Position numbers and translations under genes: made by a program. Below, one piece after another: positions 24,100 through 33,561 of a DNA stretch of 64,000 bases (position 1 is its first letter; each line of letters starts with the position of its first letter). The DNA comes from Nocardioides gansuensis (GTDB lineage Bacteria > Actinomycetota > Actinomycetes > Propionibacteriales > Nocardioidaceae). Below the pieces are notes generated by a model. That model made no database searches. It saw only the letters and a list, made by a program, of their open reading frames with translations, and was not told the origin of the DNA. The stretch spans positions 1 to 64,000 of the forward strand of contig NZ_QDGZ01000004.1 of NCBI RefSeq assembly GCF_003076135.1, written 5' to 3'.

Positions 24100-25050
24100 A
24101 TGCCCCTGCCCCCCGACGCGTCCCTGTCAGATGCCGGCGAGTTCGGCCTGATCGCCGAGCTCGAGACGCTCTTCCCGCAGGGCGAGCACGTGCTCGTCGG
24201 GCCAGGGGACGACGCCGCGGTGCTGCGCATCCGCAACGGCCACGTGGTGGTCTCCACCGACCTGATGGTGGAGGCCCGGCACTTCCGCCGCGACTGGGCG
24301 AGCGCCGAGGACGTCGGCCACCGGGCGGCCGCACAGAACCTCTCCGACATCAACGCGATGGGCGGCACCGCCCACTCGCTGACCGTCGGCCTCGCCGCGC
24401 CCGCGGACCTCCCCGCCCAGTGGGCGCTGGACTTCGCCCGCGGCTTCGCCGAGGAGTGCGCGCTCGTCGGTGCCAGCGTGGTCGGTGGCGACCTGACCCG
24501 CGCGGACGAGATCGTGATCGCGGTGACCGTGCTCGGGTCCTGCACGCAGGCCCCGGTCCTGCGCAGCGGCGCCCAGCCGGGCGACGTACTCGCCCTCCAC
24601 GGCCGCCAGGGCTGGGCGGCCGGTGGCCTCGCGGTCCTGGGCCGGGGGTTCCGGTCGCCGCGCGTCCTGGTCGAGGCCTACCGCCGGCCGGAGCCGCCGT
24701 ACGCGGCCGGCAGGCTGGCCGCCGAGGCCGGTGCCACGGCGATGATCGACATCTCCGACGGGCTGCTCGCCGAGGCGAGACACCTGGCCGAGGAGAGCGG
24801 CGTCGCGATCGACGTACGACGTGGCGCGTTCGCCGTGCCCGAGCCGCTCCAGGCCGTCGGAGCCGCGCTGGGCGCGGACCCGCTGCAGTTCATCCTCGGA
24901 GGGGGAGACGACCACGCCCTGCTCGCCACGTTCACGAGTGTCGCTGACGTGCCCGACGGCTGGCAGGTCGTCGGCGAGGTGGCCGAGGGCGAGGGCGTCA
25001 CCGTCGACGGCGGGGACTACGAGGGCCCCACCGGCTGGACCCACTTCTGA
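24100..25050 (+). CDS. thiL: Thiamine-monophosphate kinase
   Basis: 316 residues with the AIR-synthase-like fold: GPGDDAAVLR at 36-45, VVVSTDLMVEARHF near 53, the QNLSDINAMGG motif near 80, and MIDISDGL near 220. It phosphorylates thiamine phosphate to thiamine pyrophosphate. TGGGAT ends six bases before the ATG and there is no clear ribosome binding site, suggesting a leaderless transcript. It is followed by a very large hairpin. Confidence 0.94.
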   Translation: MPLPPDASLSDAGEFGLIAELETLFPQGEHVLVGPGDDAAVLRIRNGHVVVSTDLMVEARHFRRDWASAEDVGHRAAAQNLSDINAMGGTAHSLTVGLAAPADLPAQWALDFARGFAEECALVGASVVGGDLTRADEIVIAVTVLGSCTQAPVLRSGAQPGDVLALHGRQGWAAGGLAVLGRGFRSPRVLVEAYRRPEPPYAAGRLAAEAGATAMIDISDGLLAEARHLAEESGVAIDVRRGAFAVPEPLQAVGAALGADPLQFILGGGDDHALLATFTSVADVPDGWQVVGEVAEGEGVTVDGGDYEGPTGWTHF

Positions 25051-25063
25051 GCTCGTCGCCGGA

Positions 25064-25122
25064 TAGTCCGTGACGATCGGACCCTCCTGACCCGAGGATC
25101 AGGGTCCCTTCGTCACGGACTA
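25064..25122. terminator. 59-bp near-perfect stem-loop between thiL and rpmB
   Basis: TAGTCCGTGACGA (25064-25076) pairs with 25110-25122, then after a 2x2 internal mismatch GGACCCT (25079-25085) pairs with 25101-25107, leaving a 15-base loop. The 20 paired bases per arm are more than a usual terminator needs. It lies between convergent genes and may terminate both transcripts, or be a mobile palindromic repeat. Confidence 0.7.
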
Positions 25123-25157
25123 CCCCGACGGGCGACGAGGATGGCCCCGAAATGACG

Positions 25158-25187
25158 AAGGCCCCGTCGCCGAAGCGACGGGGCCTT
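25158..25187 (-). terminator. rpmB terminator with UUCG tetraloop
   Basis: Thirteen bases (25158-25170) pair perfectly with 25175-25187. Read on the minus strand the loop is TTCG closed by C-G, the very stable C(UUCG)G tetraloop, and the hairpin lies 18 bases after the rpmB stop, followed by CGTCATT. Confidence 0.75.
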
Positions 25188-25204
25188 GTCGGTGAAGCTC
25201 CGGC

Positions 25205-25390
25205 TCAGCGCGAGACCTTGCCGGCCTTCAGGCAGCCGGTGCACACGTTGAGGCGCTTGGGCGTGCCGTTCACGGTCGCCCGGACGCGCTGGATGTTGGG
25301 GTTGAAGCGACGCTTCGTGATCTTGCGCGACCAGGGACGGTTGTTGCCGAAGCCCGGCTTCTTGGCGCAGATGTCGCAGACGGCAGCCAC
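25205..25390 (-). CDS. rpmB: 50S ribosomal protein L28
   Basis: 61 residues from a GTG start. It reads AAVCDICAKKPGFGNNR at the front and RLNVCTGCLKAGKVSR at the end. The two CxxC pairs (Cys5/Cys8 and Cys50/Cys53) make this the zinc-binding form of L28. TCGGAGTG precedes the start. It is divergent from the DAK-domain gene and ends at the UUCG hairpin. Confidence 0.96.
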   Translation of the reverse strand: MAAVCDICAKKPGFGNNRPWSRKITKRRFNPNIQRVRATVNGTPKRLNVCTGCLKAGKVSR

Positions 25391-25563
25391 CGTGCACTCC
25401 GATCCGTTCGAGGGTGTATGAGAATCGTGGTCCGCAGACTCAGTCCATGAGGGGCTGGCGCGGACAACCGCACAAGAGTATCCGAGCGACGGGCCACCGA
25501 CGAAATCGAGCCCGCGGCGCCCGGGCGGCGCGGACTGCGGATCAGGATCGAGCCCGGAATGGC

Positions 25564-25569
25564 TAGGGT
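25564..25569 (+). promoter_or_regulatory. -10 box for the DAK-domain gene
   Basis: TAGGGT at 25564-25569 lies about 44 bases before the favoured ATG. Because the box falls inside the first codons of a longer open frame (ATG at 25559), it also argues that translation does not begin at 25559. Confidence 0.45.
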
Positions 25570-25612
25570 GGGCACTCGCTCTGGGGAGGGCACGACACTG
25601 GCAGGCAGGTCC

Positions 25613-27247
25613 ATGATGCATGCACCGCGGGGGTCCCTTGGACTCGACTCCGTGCTGCGCTTCGTCGACGTGGCGACCGACGCGCTCGGCGCCGCGCGCG
25701 AGGAGATCGACGCGCTCAACGTCTATCCCGTGCCGGACGGCGACACCGGCACCAACATGTTCCTCACCGTCTCGGCGGCGCGCGACGCGATCCGCGAGGC
25801 GGTCGCGGCCGGCGCCGACCAGCCGACGGCCATGAAGACCCTCTCGCGGGGAGCGCTGCTGGGCGCCCGCGGCAACTCCGGGGTCATCCTCAGCCAGATG
25901 CTCGGCGCGTACGTCGCGCGGCTGGGCGAGGCCGCGCCCGACGAGCGCCATGCCGTGTCGGTCGCAGAGGCGATGCAGCGGGCCACCGACGCCAGCTATG
26001 CCGCCGTCGGGACGCCGGTGGAGGGCACCATCCTGACCGTCGCGCGGGCGGCCTCCGACGCGGCGATGGCGACCGCGCAGGACGACAAGGCGCGAGCCCG
26101 CGACGTCTTCGCCGCGGCCGCCGCCGCCGCGAGGGAGGCGCTGGCGCGCACGCCGACCCAGCTCAAGGTGCTGGCCGACGCGGGCGTCGTCGACGCCGGC
26201 GGCCGCGGCCTGGTGGTCGTGCTCGACGCCGCCGACACCACGTCGACCGGTCGGCGGCCGATGCCGGTCCCGGAGCCGTTCGGCACGCACCACATCCCGC
26301 TGCCCAGGGCGGGGGAGGACCTCACCGAGGACGGGCCGTCCTACGAGGTGATGTACCTCCTGGATGCCGAGGACGACGCCATCGCGCCCCTGAAGAAGGC
26401 CCTCGCGCCGCTGGGGGACAGCCTGGTCGTGGTCGGCGGCCAGGGCCTGTGGAACGTGCACGTGCACGTCGACGACGTCGGCGCCGCGATCGAGGCCGGG
26501 ATCGAGGCTGGCCGCCCGCACCGCGTGCGCGTCACCCACTTCGCCGAGCAGGTGTCGGAGACCCGGCGCAAGCAGGCCACCCGCACCGGCCGCATGGTCG
26601 TCGCGGTCGCGGCTGGTCCCGGTCTCAAGGCCCTCTTCGAGGAGGCGGGCGCGGTGGTGGTCGAGGGCGGCCCCGGCAGCCGGCCGTCGACCGGCCAGCT
26701 CCTGGAGGCGATCACCCGCTGCGGCGCGGCCGAGGTCGTCGTGCTCCCCAACGACGCGGACTCCGTCAAGGTCGCCGAGATCGCCGCCCGCACCGCCGAG
26801 CAGGAGAGCGGCATCCGGGTCGAGGTCGTCCCGAGTACGGCGCAGGTGCAGGGCCTCGCCGCGATGGCCGTGCACGAGCCCGGTCGCACGTTCGACCAGG
26901 ACGTCCGCGAGATGACCGCCACCGCTCGCCACGCCCGCCACGGCGCCGTCACCGTCGCCGCGAAGCAGGCCATCACGATGGCCGGCCCCTGCGAGCCGGG
27001 AGACGTCCTCGGCGTGGTCGCCGGCGACTTCGCCGTGGTCGGCCAGGACCTCGAGGCCGTCGCCCGCGAGGTGCTGGAGCGACTGCTCGGCGGCGGCGGC
27101 GAGCTGGTCACGATCGTGGCGGGGGAGGGTGGCGAGCAGCTGGCGGCCGCGTGCGCGGCGTACGTCGAGGATGCGCACGCGGCGGTCGACGTGATGGTCT
27201 ACGACGGGGGCCAGGAGCGCTACCCGTTGCTGATGTCGGTGGAGTGA
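25613..27247 (+). CDS. DAK2-domain protein, fatty-acid kinase FakA-like
   Basis: 544 residues from the ATG at 25613 (a second ATG follows at once). The DAK2 kinase domain occupies about 1-210, with NVYPVPDGDTGTNM (36-49) and GARGNSGVILSQM, which bind ATP and magnesium. A middle region with YEVMYLLDAEDD and HVHVDD and a C-terminal DegV-associated part follow, as in FakA and the actinobacterial YloV proteins. FakA phosphorylates fatty acids bound by FakB; no fakB is seen here, so that activity is inferred. recG follows ten bases later, as in many actinobacteria. Confidence 0.85.
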   Translation: MMHAPRGSLGLDSVLRFVDVATDALGAAREEIDALNVYPVPDGDTGTNMFLTVSAARDAIREAVAAGADQPTAMKTLSRGALLGARGNSGVILSQMLGAYVARLGEAAPDERHAVSVAEAMQRATDASYAAVGTPVEGTILTVARAASDAAMATAQDDKARARDVFAAAAAAAREALARTPTQLKVLADAGVVDAGGRGLVVVLDAADTTSTGRRPMPVPEPFGTHHIPLPRAGEDLTEDGPSYEVMYLLDAEDDAIAPLKKALAPLGDSLVVVGGQGLWNVHVHVDDVGAAIEAGIEAGRPHRVRVTHFAEQVSETRRKQATRTGRMVVAVAAGPGLKALFEEAGAVVVEGGPGSRPSTGQLLEAITRCGAAEVVVLPNDADSVKVAEIAARTAEQESGIRVEVVPSTAQVQGLAAMAVHEPGRTFDQDVREMTATARHARHGAVTVAAKQAITMAGPCEPGDVLGVVAGDFAVVGQDLEAVAREVLERLLGGGGELVTIVAGEGGEQLAAACAAYVEDAHAAVDVMVYDGGQERYPLLMSVE

Positions 27248-27257
27248 GGGGAGAGCC

Positions 27258-29486
27258 GTGGCCGCGATCACCCCGGACTCGCCTGTCGCGGCCGTCTTCG
27301 GGCGGTCCCACAAGAAGCGCAAGGCGGTCGAGGAGGGGCTCGGCATCCGCACGGTCGGCGAGCTGCTCCACCACTTCCCGCGCCGCTACGTCAACGCCAC
27401 CGAGCTCTCCGACGTCGGGCGGCCGGTCGTGGGGGAGCAGGTCACGCTCGTCGGCGAGGTGGTCTCGAGCCGGGTCGCGCAGTTCTTCAGGGGCCGCAAG
27501 CCGCAGTACCGCACCGAGGTCAAGGTGCGCACCCTCGGCCCCGACTTCACCGTCTCCTTCTTCAGCCCCTACAAGGGGCAGGCGGAGAGCCGCGAGGCGG
27601 AGTTCAGCCCCGGCCGCCGCGTCGTGCTCACCGGCAAGGCCAAGCTCTTCGGCCGCACCTGGCAGCTCGACCAGCCGCACGGGTTCACCATCGGCGGCGA
27701 GGACGACACCAGCGGCCTGAGCAAGCTGATGCCGATCTACCCGCTCACCAGCGGGCTCTACAGCTGGGACCTCCAGCTCGTCATCCGCAGCGCGCTCGAC
27801 CTGGTCACCGACGTGCGCGACCTGCTCACCCCGGCGCTGCGGCTGCGGCACGGGCTGATCGACACGATGACCGCGCTCAGGTGGATCCACGGACCCGACG
27901 ACCACGAGCAGCTCGGGGCGGCACGCAAGCGCTTCCGCTTCGAGGAGGCACTCGTGCTCCAGCTCGTCCTCGCCCGCCGGCGGGCGGCGCTGCGCGAGCA
28001 GGGCGCGCAGGCGCGCACCGGCCGGCGGACGACAGGGGAGTGCGGCGACCTGCTGGCCGCCTTCGATGCGCGACTGCCGTTCGAGCTGACCAAGGGGCAG
28101 CGCGAGATCGGCGACCTCATCGAGGCCGAGCTGGGCCGTCCAGAGCCGATGAACCGGCTGCTCCAGGGCGAGGTCGGCTCGGGCAAGACCGTCGTCGCCC
28201 TGCGGGCGATGCTGCGCACCGTCGACTCCGGCGGCCAGGCGGTCCTGCTCGCCCCCACCGAGGTGCTCGCGCAGCAGCACCACCGCTCGATCACCGCGAT
28301 GCTGGGCGACCTCGGCCAGGGCGGGATGCTCGGCGGTGCAGCGGATGCCACATCGGTGGTGTTGCTGACCGGCTCGATGGGGAAGACTGCCCGGGAGGCG
28401 ACGCTCCAGCAGATCGCCAGCGGGGAGGCAGGAATCGTGATCGGCACTCACGCACTGCTCGAGCAGTCCGTGCAGTTCGCCGACCTCGGCCTGGTCGTCG
28501 TCGACGAGCAGCACCGCTTCGGTGTCGAGCAGCGCGCCGCCCTCACCGACAAGGCCGGCACCCCGCCCCACGTGCTCGTGATGACCGCGACCCCGATCCC
28601 GCGCACGGTCGCGATGACAGTCTTCGGCGACCTCGAGACCTCCGTGCTGGCCGAGCTGCCCGCCGGCCGCGCACCGATCCAGACCAACGTGGTGCCGCTC
28701 GCCGAGCACCCGGGCTGGATGACGCGGGTGTGGCAGCGCGTCCGTGAGGAGGTCGAGAAAGGCCACCAGGCCTACGTCGTGTGCCCCCGCATCAGCGGCG
28801 ACACCCAGGAGGAGGGGGAGAGCGACCAGGTCGACCTCGACGACGAGGGTGACGAGCTGGCGGCCCCCCGCAAGCAGCTCGCCGCGGTCGAGGAGGTGCA
28901 CGCCGAGCTGGCCGCCGGAGCCCTCCAGGGGCTGCGGGTCGAGATGCTGCACGGCCGGATGCCGGCCGACGCCAAGGACGCGGTCATGCGCGCCTTCGCA
29001 GCCGGGGACGTCGACGTACTCGTCTCCACCACCGTGATCGAGGTCGGTGTCGACGTCCACAACGCCACCACCATGGTGCTCCTCGACGCCGACCGCTTCG
29101 GCGTCTCCCAGCTCCACCAGCTGCGCGGACGGGTCGGCCGGGGCGGGCTGCCCGGGCTGTGCCTGCTCGTCTCCCACGCCGAGGCCGGCTCGCCGGCCCG
29201 CGAGCGGCTGGAGGCGGTCGCCTCGACGACCGACGGCTTCGAGCTCAGCCGGATCGACCTCGAGCAGCGCCGCGAGGGCGACGTCCTCGGCGCCAGCCAG
29301 AGCGGCTTCCGGTCCAGCCTCGTCACCCTCCGGGTGCTGCGCGACGAGGAGACCATCGTGATGGCGCGGCATGCGGCCGAGGAGCTGCTGGCTGACGACC
29401 CGACGCTGAGGTCCGCGCCCGCCCTGGCCCAGGCGGTCGCCGAGGTCGAGCGGTCCACCGCCTCGGACTACCTGGAGAAGACGTGA
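27258..29486 (+). CDS. recG: ATP-dependent DNA helicase RecG
   Basis: 742 residues starting at GTG. The N-terminal wedge (OB fold, about 60-150) is followed by two helicase lobes: Walker A GEVGSGKT (304-311), DEQH box (416-419), TATPIPRT, and motif VI HQLRGRVGRGG. It reverses stalled replication forks and branch-migrates junctions. The insertion with DTQEEGESDQVDLDDEGDE between motifs is acidic and a little longer than usual. Its stop overlaps rsmD (GTGA). Confidence 0.95.
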   Translation: MAAITPDSPVAAVFGRSHKKRKAVEEGLGIRTVGELLHHFPRRYVNATELSDVGRPVVGEQVTLVGEVVSSRVAQFFRGRKPQYRTEVKVRTLGPDFTVSFFSPYKGQAESREAEFSPGRRVVLTGKAKLFGRTWQLDQPHGFTIGGEDDTSGLSKLMPIYPLTSGLYSWDLQLVIRSALDLVTDVRDLLTPALRLRHGLIDTMTALRWIHGPDDHEQLGAARKRFRFEEALVLQLVLARRRAALREQGAQARTGRRTTGECGDLLAAFDARLPFELTKGQREIGDLIEAELGRPEPMNRLLQGEVGSGKTVVALRAMLRTVDSGGQAVLLAPTEVLAQQHHRSITAMLGDLGQGGMLGGAADATSVVLLTGSMGKTAREATLQQIASGEAGIVIGTHALLEQSVQFADLGLVVVDEQHRFGVEQRAALTDKAGTPPHVLVMTATPIPRTVAMTVFGDLETSVLAELPAGRAPIQTNVVPLAEHPGWMTRVWQRVREEVEKGHQAYVVCPRISGDTQEEGESDQVDLDDEGDELAAPRKQLAAVEEVHAELAAGALQGLRVEMLHGRMPADAKDAVMRAFAAGDVDVLVSTTVIEVGVDVHNATTMVLLDADRFGVSQLHQLRGRVGRGGLPGLCLLVSHAEAGSPARERLEAVASTTDGFELSRIDLEQRREGDVLGASQSGFRSSLVTLRVLRDEETIVMARHAAEELLADDPTLRSAPALAQAVAEVERSTASDYLEKT

Positions 29487-30082
29487 CCCGCATCATCGGC
29501 GGGTCGGCAGGCGGCCGGCGGCTCGCCACGCCCAAGGGCTCGGCCACGCGGCCCACCAGCGACCGCGTCCGTGAGGCGCTCTTCTCCGCGATCGAGTCGT
29601 GGTGCGGCTCGCTCTCCGGCCTGCGGTTCCTCGACCTGTACGCCGGGTCCGGCGCGGTGGGCCTCGAGGCCTGGTCGCGGGGTGCCGGCGTGGTCACGCT
29701 GGTCGAGCAGGACCGCCGCACCTCGGCGATGATCGCCAGGAACGCCGAGTCGCTCGGCTTCGGCCGCGCCAACGTGGTCGCTGCGTCCGTCGCCACCACG
29801 CTCTCGACACCGCCGGCCGCGCCGTACGACGTCGTCTTCATGGACCCGCCCTACCCGATCCGGGGGGAGCAGGTCACCGCCGACCTAACGGCGCTGGTCG
29901 CGCAGCAGTGGCTGGTGCCCGGCGCGCTGGTCGTCGTCGAGCGGTCCTCCCGCGGTCCCGGGCTGGTGTGGCCCGAGGGGCTGACGGGCGCGCGGAGCCG
30001 CAGGTACGGCGAGACCATGCTTTGGTACGGTCACGCAGCCCCTGAGAGCCCGCTCGACACCCCCATCGACCCCGAGGAGTGA
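29483..30082 (+). CDS. rsmD: 16S rRNA (guanine966-N2)-methyltransferase
   Basis: 199 residues starting at GTG overlapping recG. The start TRIIGGSAGGRRLATPKG and RPTSDRVREALFSAIE are typical of RsmD, LDLYAGSGAVGLEAWSRG is the S-adenosylmethionine loop, and MDPPYP is the catalytic DPPY motif. It methylates G966 of 16S rRNA. Commonly paired with coaD, as here. Confidence 0.95.
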   Translation: MTRIIGGSAGGRRLATPKGSATRPTSDRVREALFSAIESWCGSLSGLRFLDLYAGSGAVGLEAWSRGAGVVTLVEQDRRTSAMIARNAESLGFGRANVVAASVATTLSTPPAAPYDVVFMDPPYPIRGEQVTADLTALVAQQWLVPGALVVVERSSRGPGLVWPEGLTGARSRRYGETMLWYGHAAPESPLDTPIDPEE

Positions 30083-30087
30083 GGCCC

Positions 30088-30573
30088 GTGCGCCGAGCCG
30101 TCTGCCCCGGTTCGTTCGACCCGGTCACCAACGGTCACCTCGATATCATCCGCCGGGCCGCCGGACTGTTCGACGAGGTCGTCGTGGCCACCGGCGTGAA
30201 CGTCTCCAAGAGCCGGCTCTTCGGCCCGCAGGAGCGGCTCGAGATGCTCGCCGCGGCGACCGCAGGCCTGGACAACGTGCGGGTCGAGGGCTTCTCCGGC
30301 CTGATCGTGGACTTCTGCCGCGAGATCGGGGCCGTGGCCATCGTCAAGGGGCTGCGCGGGGCGACAGACTACGAGTACGAGCTCCCGATGGCGCAGATGA
30401 ACTCCCACCTCACCGGCATCGAGACGGTCTTCCTGCCCGGTGCGGTGCACAACGCCTTCGTGTCCTCCAGCCTGATCCGCGAGGTCGCGGCCTTCGGGGG
30501 TGACATCTCCGGACTCGTGCCCGAGTTCGTCCGCGAGCGGCTGCTCGCGCGGCTGGCCGAGAAATCGGGCTGA
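30088..30573 (+). CDS. coaD: Pantetheine-phosphate adenylyltransferase
   Basis: 161 residues. RRAVCPGSFDPVTNGHLDI holds the TxGH nucleotidyltransferase motif, and the ISSSxIR-like VSSSLIREVA is near the end. It makes dephospho-CoA from 4'-phosphopantetheine. The GTG at 30088 lies nine bases after GAGGAG and gives the usual length; a GTG at 30079 overlapping the rsmD stop would add three residues. Confidence 0.95.
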   Translation: MRRAVCPGSFDPVTNGHLDIIRRAAGLFDEVVVATGVNVSKSRLFGPQERLEMLAAATAGLDNVRVEGFSGLIVDFCREIGAVAIVKGLRGATDYEYELPMAQMNSHLTGIETVFLPGAVHNAFVSSSLIREVAAFGGDISGLVPEFVRERLLARLAEKSG

Positions 30574-30609
30574 GCCGCCGCCTCGAACCCATTCCGCCTC
30601 ACCCTGGCG

Positions 30610-30676
30610 TCGGCAGTTCGTCGACCGTTGGGCCCGATCCACGCTCACCTCGTCGCCGCGCGGGCCGAACTGCCGA
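30610..30676. repeat. Inverted repeat after coaD
   Basis: TCGGCAGTTCG (30610-30620) and its complement (30666-30676) face each other across 45 bases of GC-rich sequence. It could be a long-loop terminator for coaD or a regulatory site; no T run follows. Confidence 0.4.
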
Positions 30677-30742
30677 TACCAGGTCATTGTTCGGCCATGG
30701 GACGCCGTACGTCCGGCGGGGCAGCGTGGCGACTGAGCCGTT

Positions 30743-30772
30743 TTGCTCCGTCCTCCCCGCGCCCGTTACGAT
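30743..30772 (+). promoter_or_regulatory. Promoter of the DUF177-rpmF-rnc-mutM operon
   Basis: TTGCTC (30743-30748) and TACGAT (30767-30772) are separated by 18 bases, a good housekeeping sigma pattern, about 40 bases before the start of the first gene. It is the clearest two-box promoter in this part of the window. Confidence 0.55.
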
Positions 30773-30810
30773 TCACCGGTTCTGTTTGTGTCCGGACCTG
30801 AGGTGACGCG

Positions 30811-31380
30811 TTGACCAGCCTGGACCCGAGGGCGCCGCTCGTGCTCGACACTCGCGAGCTCGGCCGCCGCCCGGGGTCCCAGCGAGACGTGGAGCTGACT
30901 GTTCCGGCGCCGGCAGATCTTGGCATCGAAGTCCTCTCTGTCCCCGAAGGGTCGCCGGTCGAGCTCGACCTGCGCCTCGAGGCGGTCATGGAGGGCGTGC
31001 TGGTCACCGGCACGGCCCAGGCCGAGCTGGTAGGCGAATGCGCACGGTGCCTGGAGCCGATCGACGACCAGATCGACGTCCGGTTCCAGGAGCTGTTCGT
31101 GTACGACGACGTCCGGCACGACGACTCCGACGAGGAGCTCGACGACGAAGCCAGCCGGCTCGAGGGAGACCTGCTCGACCTCGAGCCACTGCTGCGGGAC
31201 GCGGTCGTGCTTGCACTGCCGTTCCAGCCGCTGTGCCAGGACGACTGTCCCGGGTTGTGCGTCGAGTGTGGCGCCCGCCTGGCAGACGACCCGGGACACT
31301 CGCACGAGGAGCCGATCGACCCGCGCTGGGCCGGCCTGCAGGCCTTGAAGCAAGACCCCCAAGACTCAAACCCCGAGTAG
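30811..31380 (+). CDS. DUF177 (YceD) family protein
   Basis: 189 residues from a TTG start, chosen because GAGGTG lies five bases upstream and no ATG or GTG fits. The DUF177 pattern is visible: [26 protein letters not shown] and [12 protein letters not shown] with cysteine pairs that may bind zinc. In bacteria and plants YceD is linked to 23S rRNA maturation and is almost always next to rpmF, as here. Confidence 0.9.
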   Translation: MTSLDPRAPLVLDTRELGRRPGSQRDVELTVPAPADLGIEVLSVPEGSPVELDLRLEAVMEGVLVTGTAQAELVGECARCLEPIDDQIDVRFQELFVYDDVRHDDSDEELDDEASRLEGDLLDLEPLLRDAVVLALPFQPLCQDDCPGLCVECGARLADDPGHSHEEPIDPRWAGLQALKQDPQDSNPE

Positions 31381-31393
31381 TAGGAGAAAAACC

Positions 31394-31579
31394 GTGGCTG
31401 TCCCGAAGCGGAAGATGTCGCGCAGCAACACGCGCCACCGCCGGTCGCAGTGGAAGGCGTCGCTGCCCCAGCTGGTGACCTGCGCCAACCCCGCCTGCGG
31501 CGCCAAGCACCTCCCGCACCGTGCGTGCGGCGAGTGCGGCCAGTACGGCGCGCGCGCCGACCGCCGCCAGGTCCTCTGA
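31394..31579 (+). CDS. rpmF: 50S ribosomal protein L32
   Basis: 61 residues from GTG with AGGAG seven bases upstream. [20 protein letters not shown] is the L32 start, and Cys30/Cys35 with Cys45/Cys48 (CANPAC, CGEC) form the zinc ribbon. Second gene of the operon after DUF177. Confidence 0.96.
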   Translation: MAVPKRKMSRSNTRHRRSQWKASLPQLVTCANPACGAKHLPHRACGECGQYGARADRRQVL

Positions 31580-31607
31580 GCCTGCCCTGACCGGCCCGGC
31601 CCTGGCC

Positions 31608-32339
31608 ATGCAGAAGCTGCGCGAGGAGCTCGGTGATCCCACGCTGGATCCCGAGCTCCTCGAGCGCGCCCTGACCCACCGTTCCTGGGCCTACGAGAAC
31701 GGCGGCGTCCCCACCAACGAGCGTCTCGAGTTCCTCGGCGACTCCGTCCTCGGCGTCGTCGTCACCGAGACGCTCTACCGCACCCACCCCACCCTCTCCG
31801 AGGGCCGGCTCGCCAAGCTGCGCGCCGCCGTCGTCAATGCCCGGGCGCTGGCCGAGGTGGCCCGCCAGATCGGGCTCGGCGAGCACATCAAGCTCGGCCG
31901 CGGCGAGGAGTCGACGGGCGGGCGCGACAAGGCCTCGATCCTCTCCGACACGGTCGAGGCGCTCATCGGTGCCATCCACCTCTCCGGCGGCATCGAGGAG
32001 TCCAGCGCGGTCGTGCACCGGCTCTTCGACCCGCTGATGGAGGCCGCCGCGTCGCTCGGCGCCGGCCTCGACTGGAAGACCTCCCTCCAGGAGCTCTCCG
32101 CCTCGCTCGGCCTCGGCGTCCCCGAGTACGTCATCGAGGACGAGGGCCCCGACCACATGAAGACCTTCGTGGCCCGCGTGCGCGTCGGTGGCAACCTCTA
32201 CGGCCAGGGCGGCGGTCGCTCCAAGAAGGAAGCCGAGCAGGGCGCCGCCGAGACGGCCTACCAGGAGATCCGGGCGGCGCACGCCCAGGTCGCCGACCCC
32301 GCCGCGGCCGCGGTCGACCCCACCTCGCCCCACGCCTGA
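31608..32339 (+). CDS. rnc: Ribonuclease III
   Basis: 243 residues. The signature [10 protein letters not shown] (37-46) carries catalytic Glu and Asp, a second acid cluster is [10 protein letters not shown], and a double-stranded RNA binding domain fills the last 80 residues ([33 protein letters not shown]). It processes rRNA precursors and other duplex RNAs. The ATG at 31608, 28 bases after the rpmF stop, gives the normal length. Confidence 0.94.
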   Translation: MQKLREELGDPTLDPELLERALTHRSWAYENGGVPTNERLEFLGDSVLGVVVTETLYRTHPTLSEGRLAKLRAAVVNARALAEVARQIGLGEHIKLGRGEESTGGRDKASILSDTVEALIGAIHLSGGIEESSAVVHRLFDPLMEAAASLGAGLDWKTSLQELSASLGLGVPEYVIEDEGPDHMKTFVARVRVGGNLYGQGGGRSKKEAEQGAAETAYQEIRAAHAQVADPAAAAVDPTSPHA

Positions 32340-32349
32340 GCGGGCAGCC

Positions 32350-33228
32350 GTGCCCGAGCTCCCCGAGGTCGAGGTCGTCCGCGCCGGCCTCGAACGCCAC
32401 GTCACCGGTGCGACCTTCACGTCCGTCGAGGTGCTGCACCCGCGCCCGCTGCGGCGCGACCCCCGCGGGTCGACGGGCTTCGTCGCCGCGCTCGTCGGAC
32501 GCCGCGTGGTCGGCGTACGTCGCCGGGGGAAGTACTTCTGGCTCGCGCTCGACACCGGAGATGCTCTCCTGGGCCACCTCGGGATGAGCGGGCAGATGCT
32601 CGTGCAGCCGGTGGGCGCGCCCGAGGAGCGGCACCTGCGGGTGCGGTTCGGTCTCGACTTCGCTCGACCGGCCGCGGATGCCGGGCTCGAGCTGAGGTTC
32701 GTCGACCAGCGGATGTTCGGCGGCCTGCTGGTCTCCACCGGCGGGGCCGAGCTGCCGTCGGAGATCGCGCACATCGCCCGCGACCCCCTCGACCCCGAGT
32801 GGGACGAGGCGGAGGTGGTGCGGCGCGTACGACGCCGGGCCTCAGGCATCAAGCGCCAGCTGCTCGACCAGACGCTGGTCTCCGGAGTCGGCAACATCTA
32901 CGCGGACGAGGCCCTGTGGCGGGCCGGGATCCACGGCGAGCGGCCGGGGGACCGGCTCACCGCCGCGCAGGTGCGCGAGCTGCTCGGCCACGTGCGCGAC
33001 GTGATGAACCACGCCCTCGTCCAGGGCGGCACGTCCTTCGACGCGCTCTACGTCAACGTCAACGGAGAGTCCGGCTACTTCGACCGCTCCCTGCACGCCT
33101 ACGGCCGCGAGGGGGAGCCGTGCGACCGGTGCGGGACGCCGGTCCGTCGGGTGGCCTTCATGAACCGGTCGTCGTTCTTCTGCCCGACGTGCCAGCGGCC
33201 ACCCCGCAGGCGGGCCGCGCGGACTTGA
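32350..33228 (+). CDS. mutM: Formamidopyrimidine-DNA glycosylase (Fpg)
   Basis: 292 residues from GTG. After removal of the first Met the sequence begins PELPEVE, giving the catalytic Pro and Glu. The helix-two-turn-helix [13 protein letters not shown] and the C-terminal zinc finger (CDRCG and CPTC) are intact. It removes 8-oxoguanine and opened purines. It starts 10 bases after the rnc stop, in the usual rnc-mutM order. Confidence 0.95.
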   Translation: MPELPEVEVVRAGLERHVTGATFTSVEVLHPRPLRRDPRGSTGFVAALVGRRVVGVRRRGKYFWLALDTGDALLGHLGMSGQMLVQPVGAPEERHLRVRFGLDFARPAADAGLELRFVDQRMFGGLLVSTGGAELPSEIAHIARDPLDPEWDEAEVVRRVRRRASGIKRQLLDQTLVSGVGNIYADEALWRAGIHGERPGDRLTAAQVRELLGHVRDVMNHALVQGGTSFDALYVNVNGESGYFDRSLHAYGREGEPCDRCGTPVRRVAFMNRSSFFCPTCQRPPRRRAART

Positions 33229-33308
33229 CCCTGCAGGGGCACGGTGGGACTCTTGAAGACGGCCCCGATGAACGGGCACGCCCTCTCCACATCTCGAAAG
33301 GCTCCTCC

Positions 33309-33527
33309 ATGGCCAAGGCGCTGATCGGCTACCTGAACAGCGACCTGCGCACCCCCGCTCACATCTCCGCCGAGAACCATCGGCTCCGCATGCGCGTGGG
33401 TGAGCTCGAGTCCCTCGTCCTCCGCCTCCAGGCCGAGAACGACCGCCTCACCAAAGCCCGGGCTTCGACACTGCTCGACCGCGACACCCGTGACGCGGAC
33501 CGGGTCGAGGAGATGCTCCCTGCCTGA
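33309..33527 (+). CDS. Small coiled-coil protein of unknown function (72 aa)
   Basis: ATG after GAAAGG, 80 bases downstream of mutM. Residues 20-50 form a heptad pattern (NHRLRMRVGELESLVLRLQ) with Leu at regular steps, so a dimeric coiled coil is likely; the rest is polar with a basic-acidic end. No DNA-binding basic region precedes the zipper. No family recognised. Confidence 0.6.
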   Translation: MAKALIGYLNSDLRTPAHISAENHRLRMRVGELESLVLRLQAENDRLTKARASTLLDRDTRDADRVEEMLPA

Positions 33528-33561
33528 GTGACCTCCGACGCTGGTGCGTCGTTGACGGACC

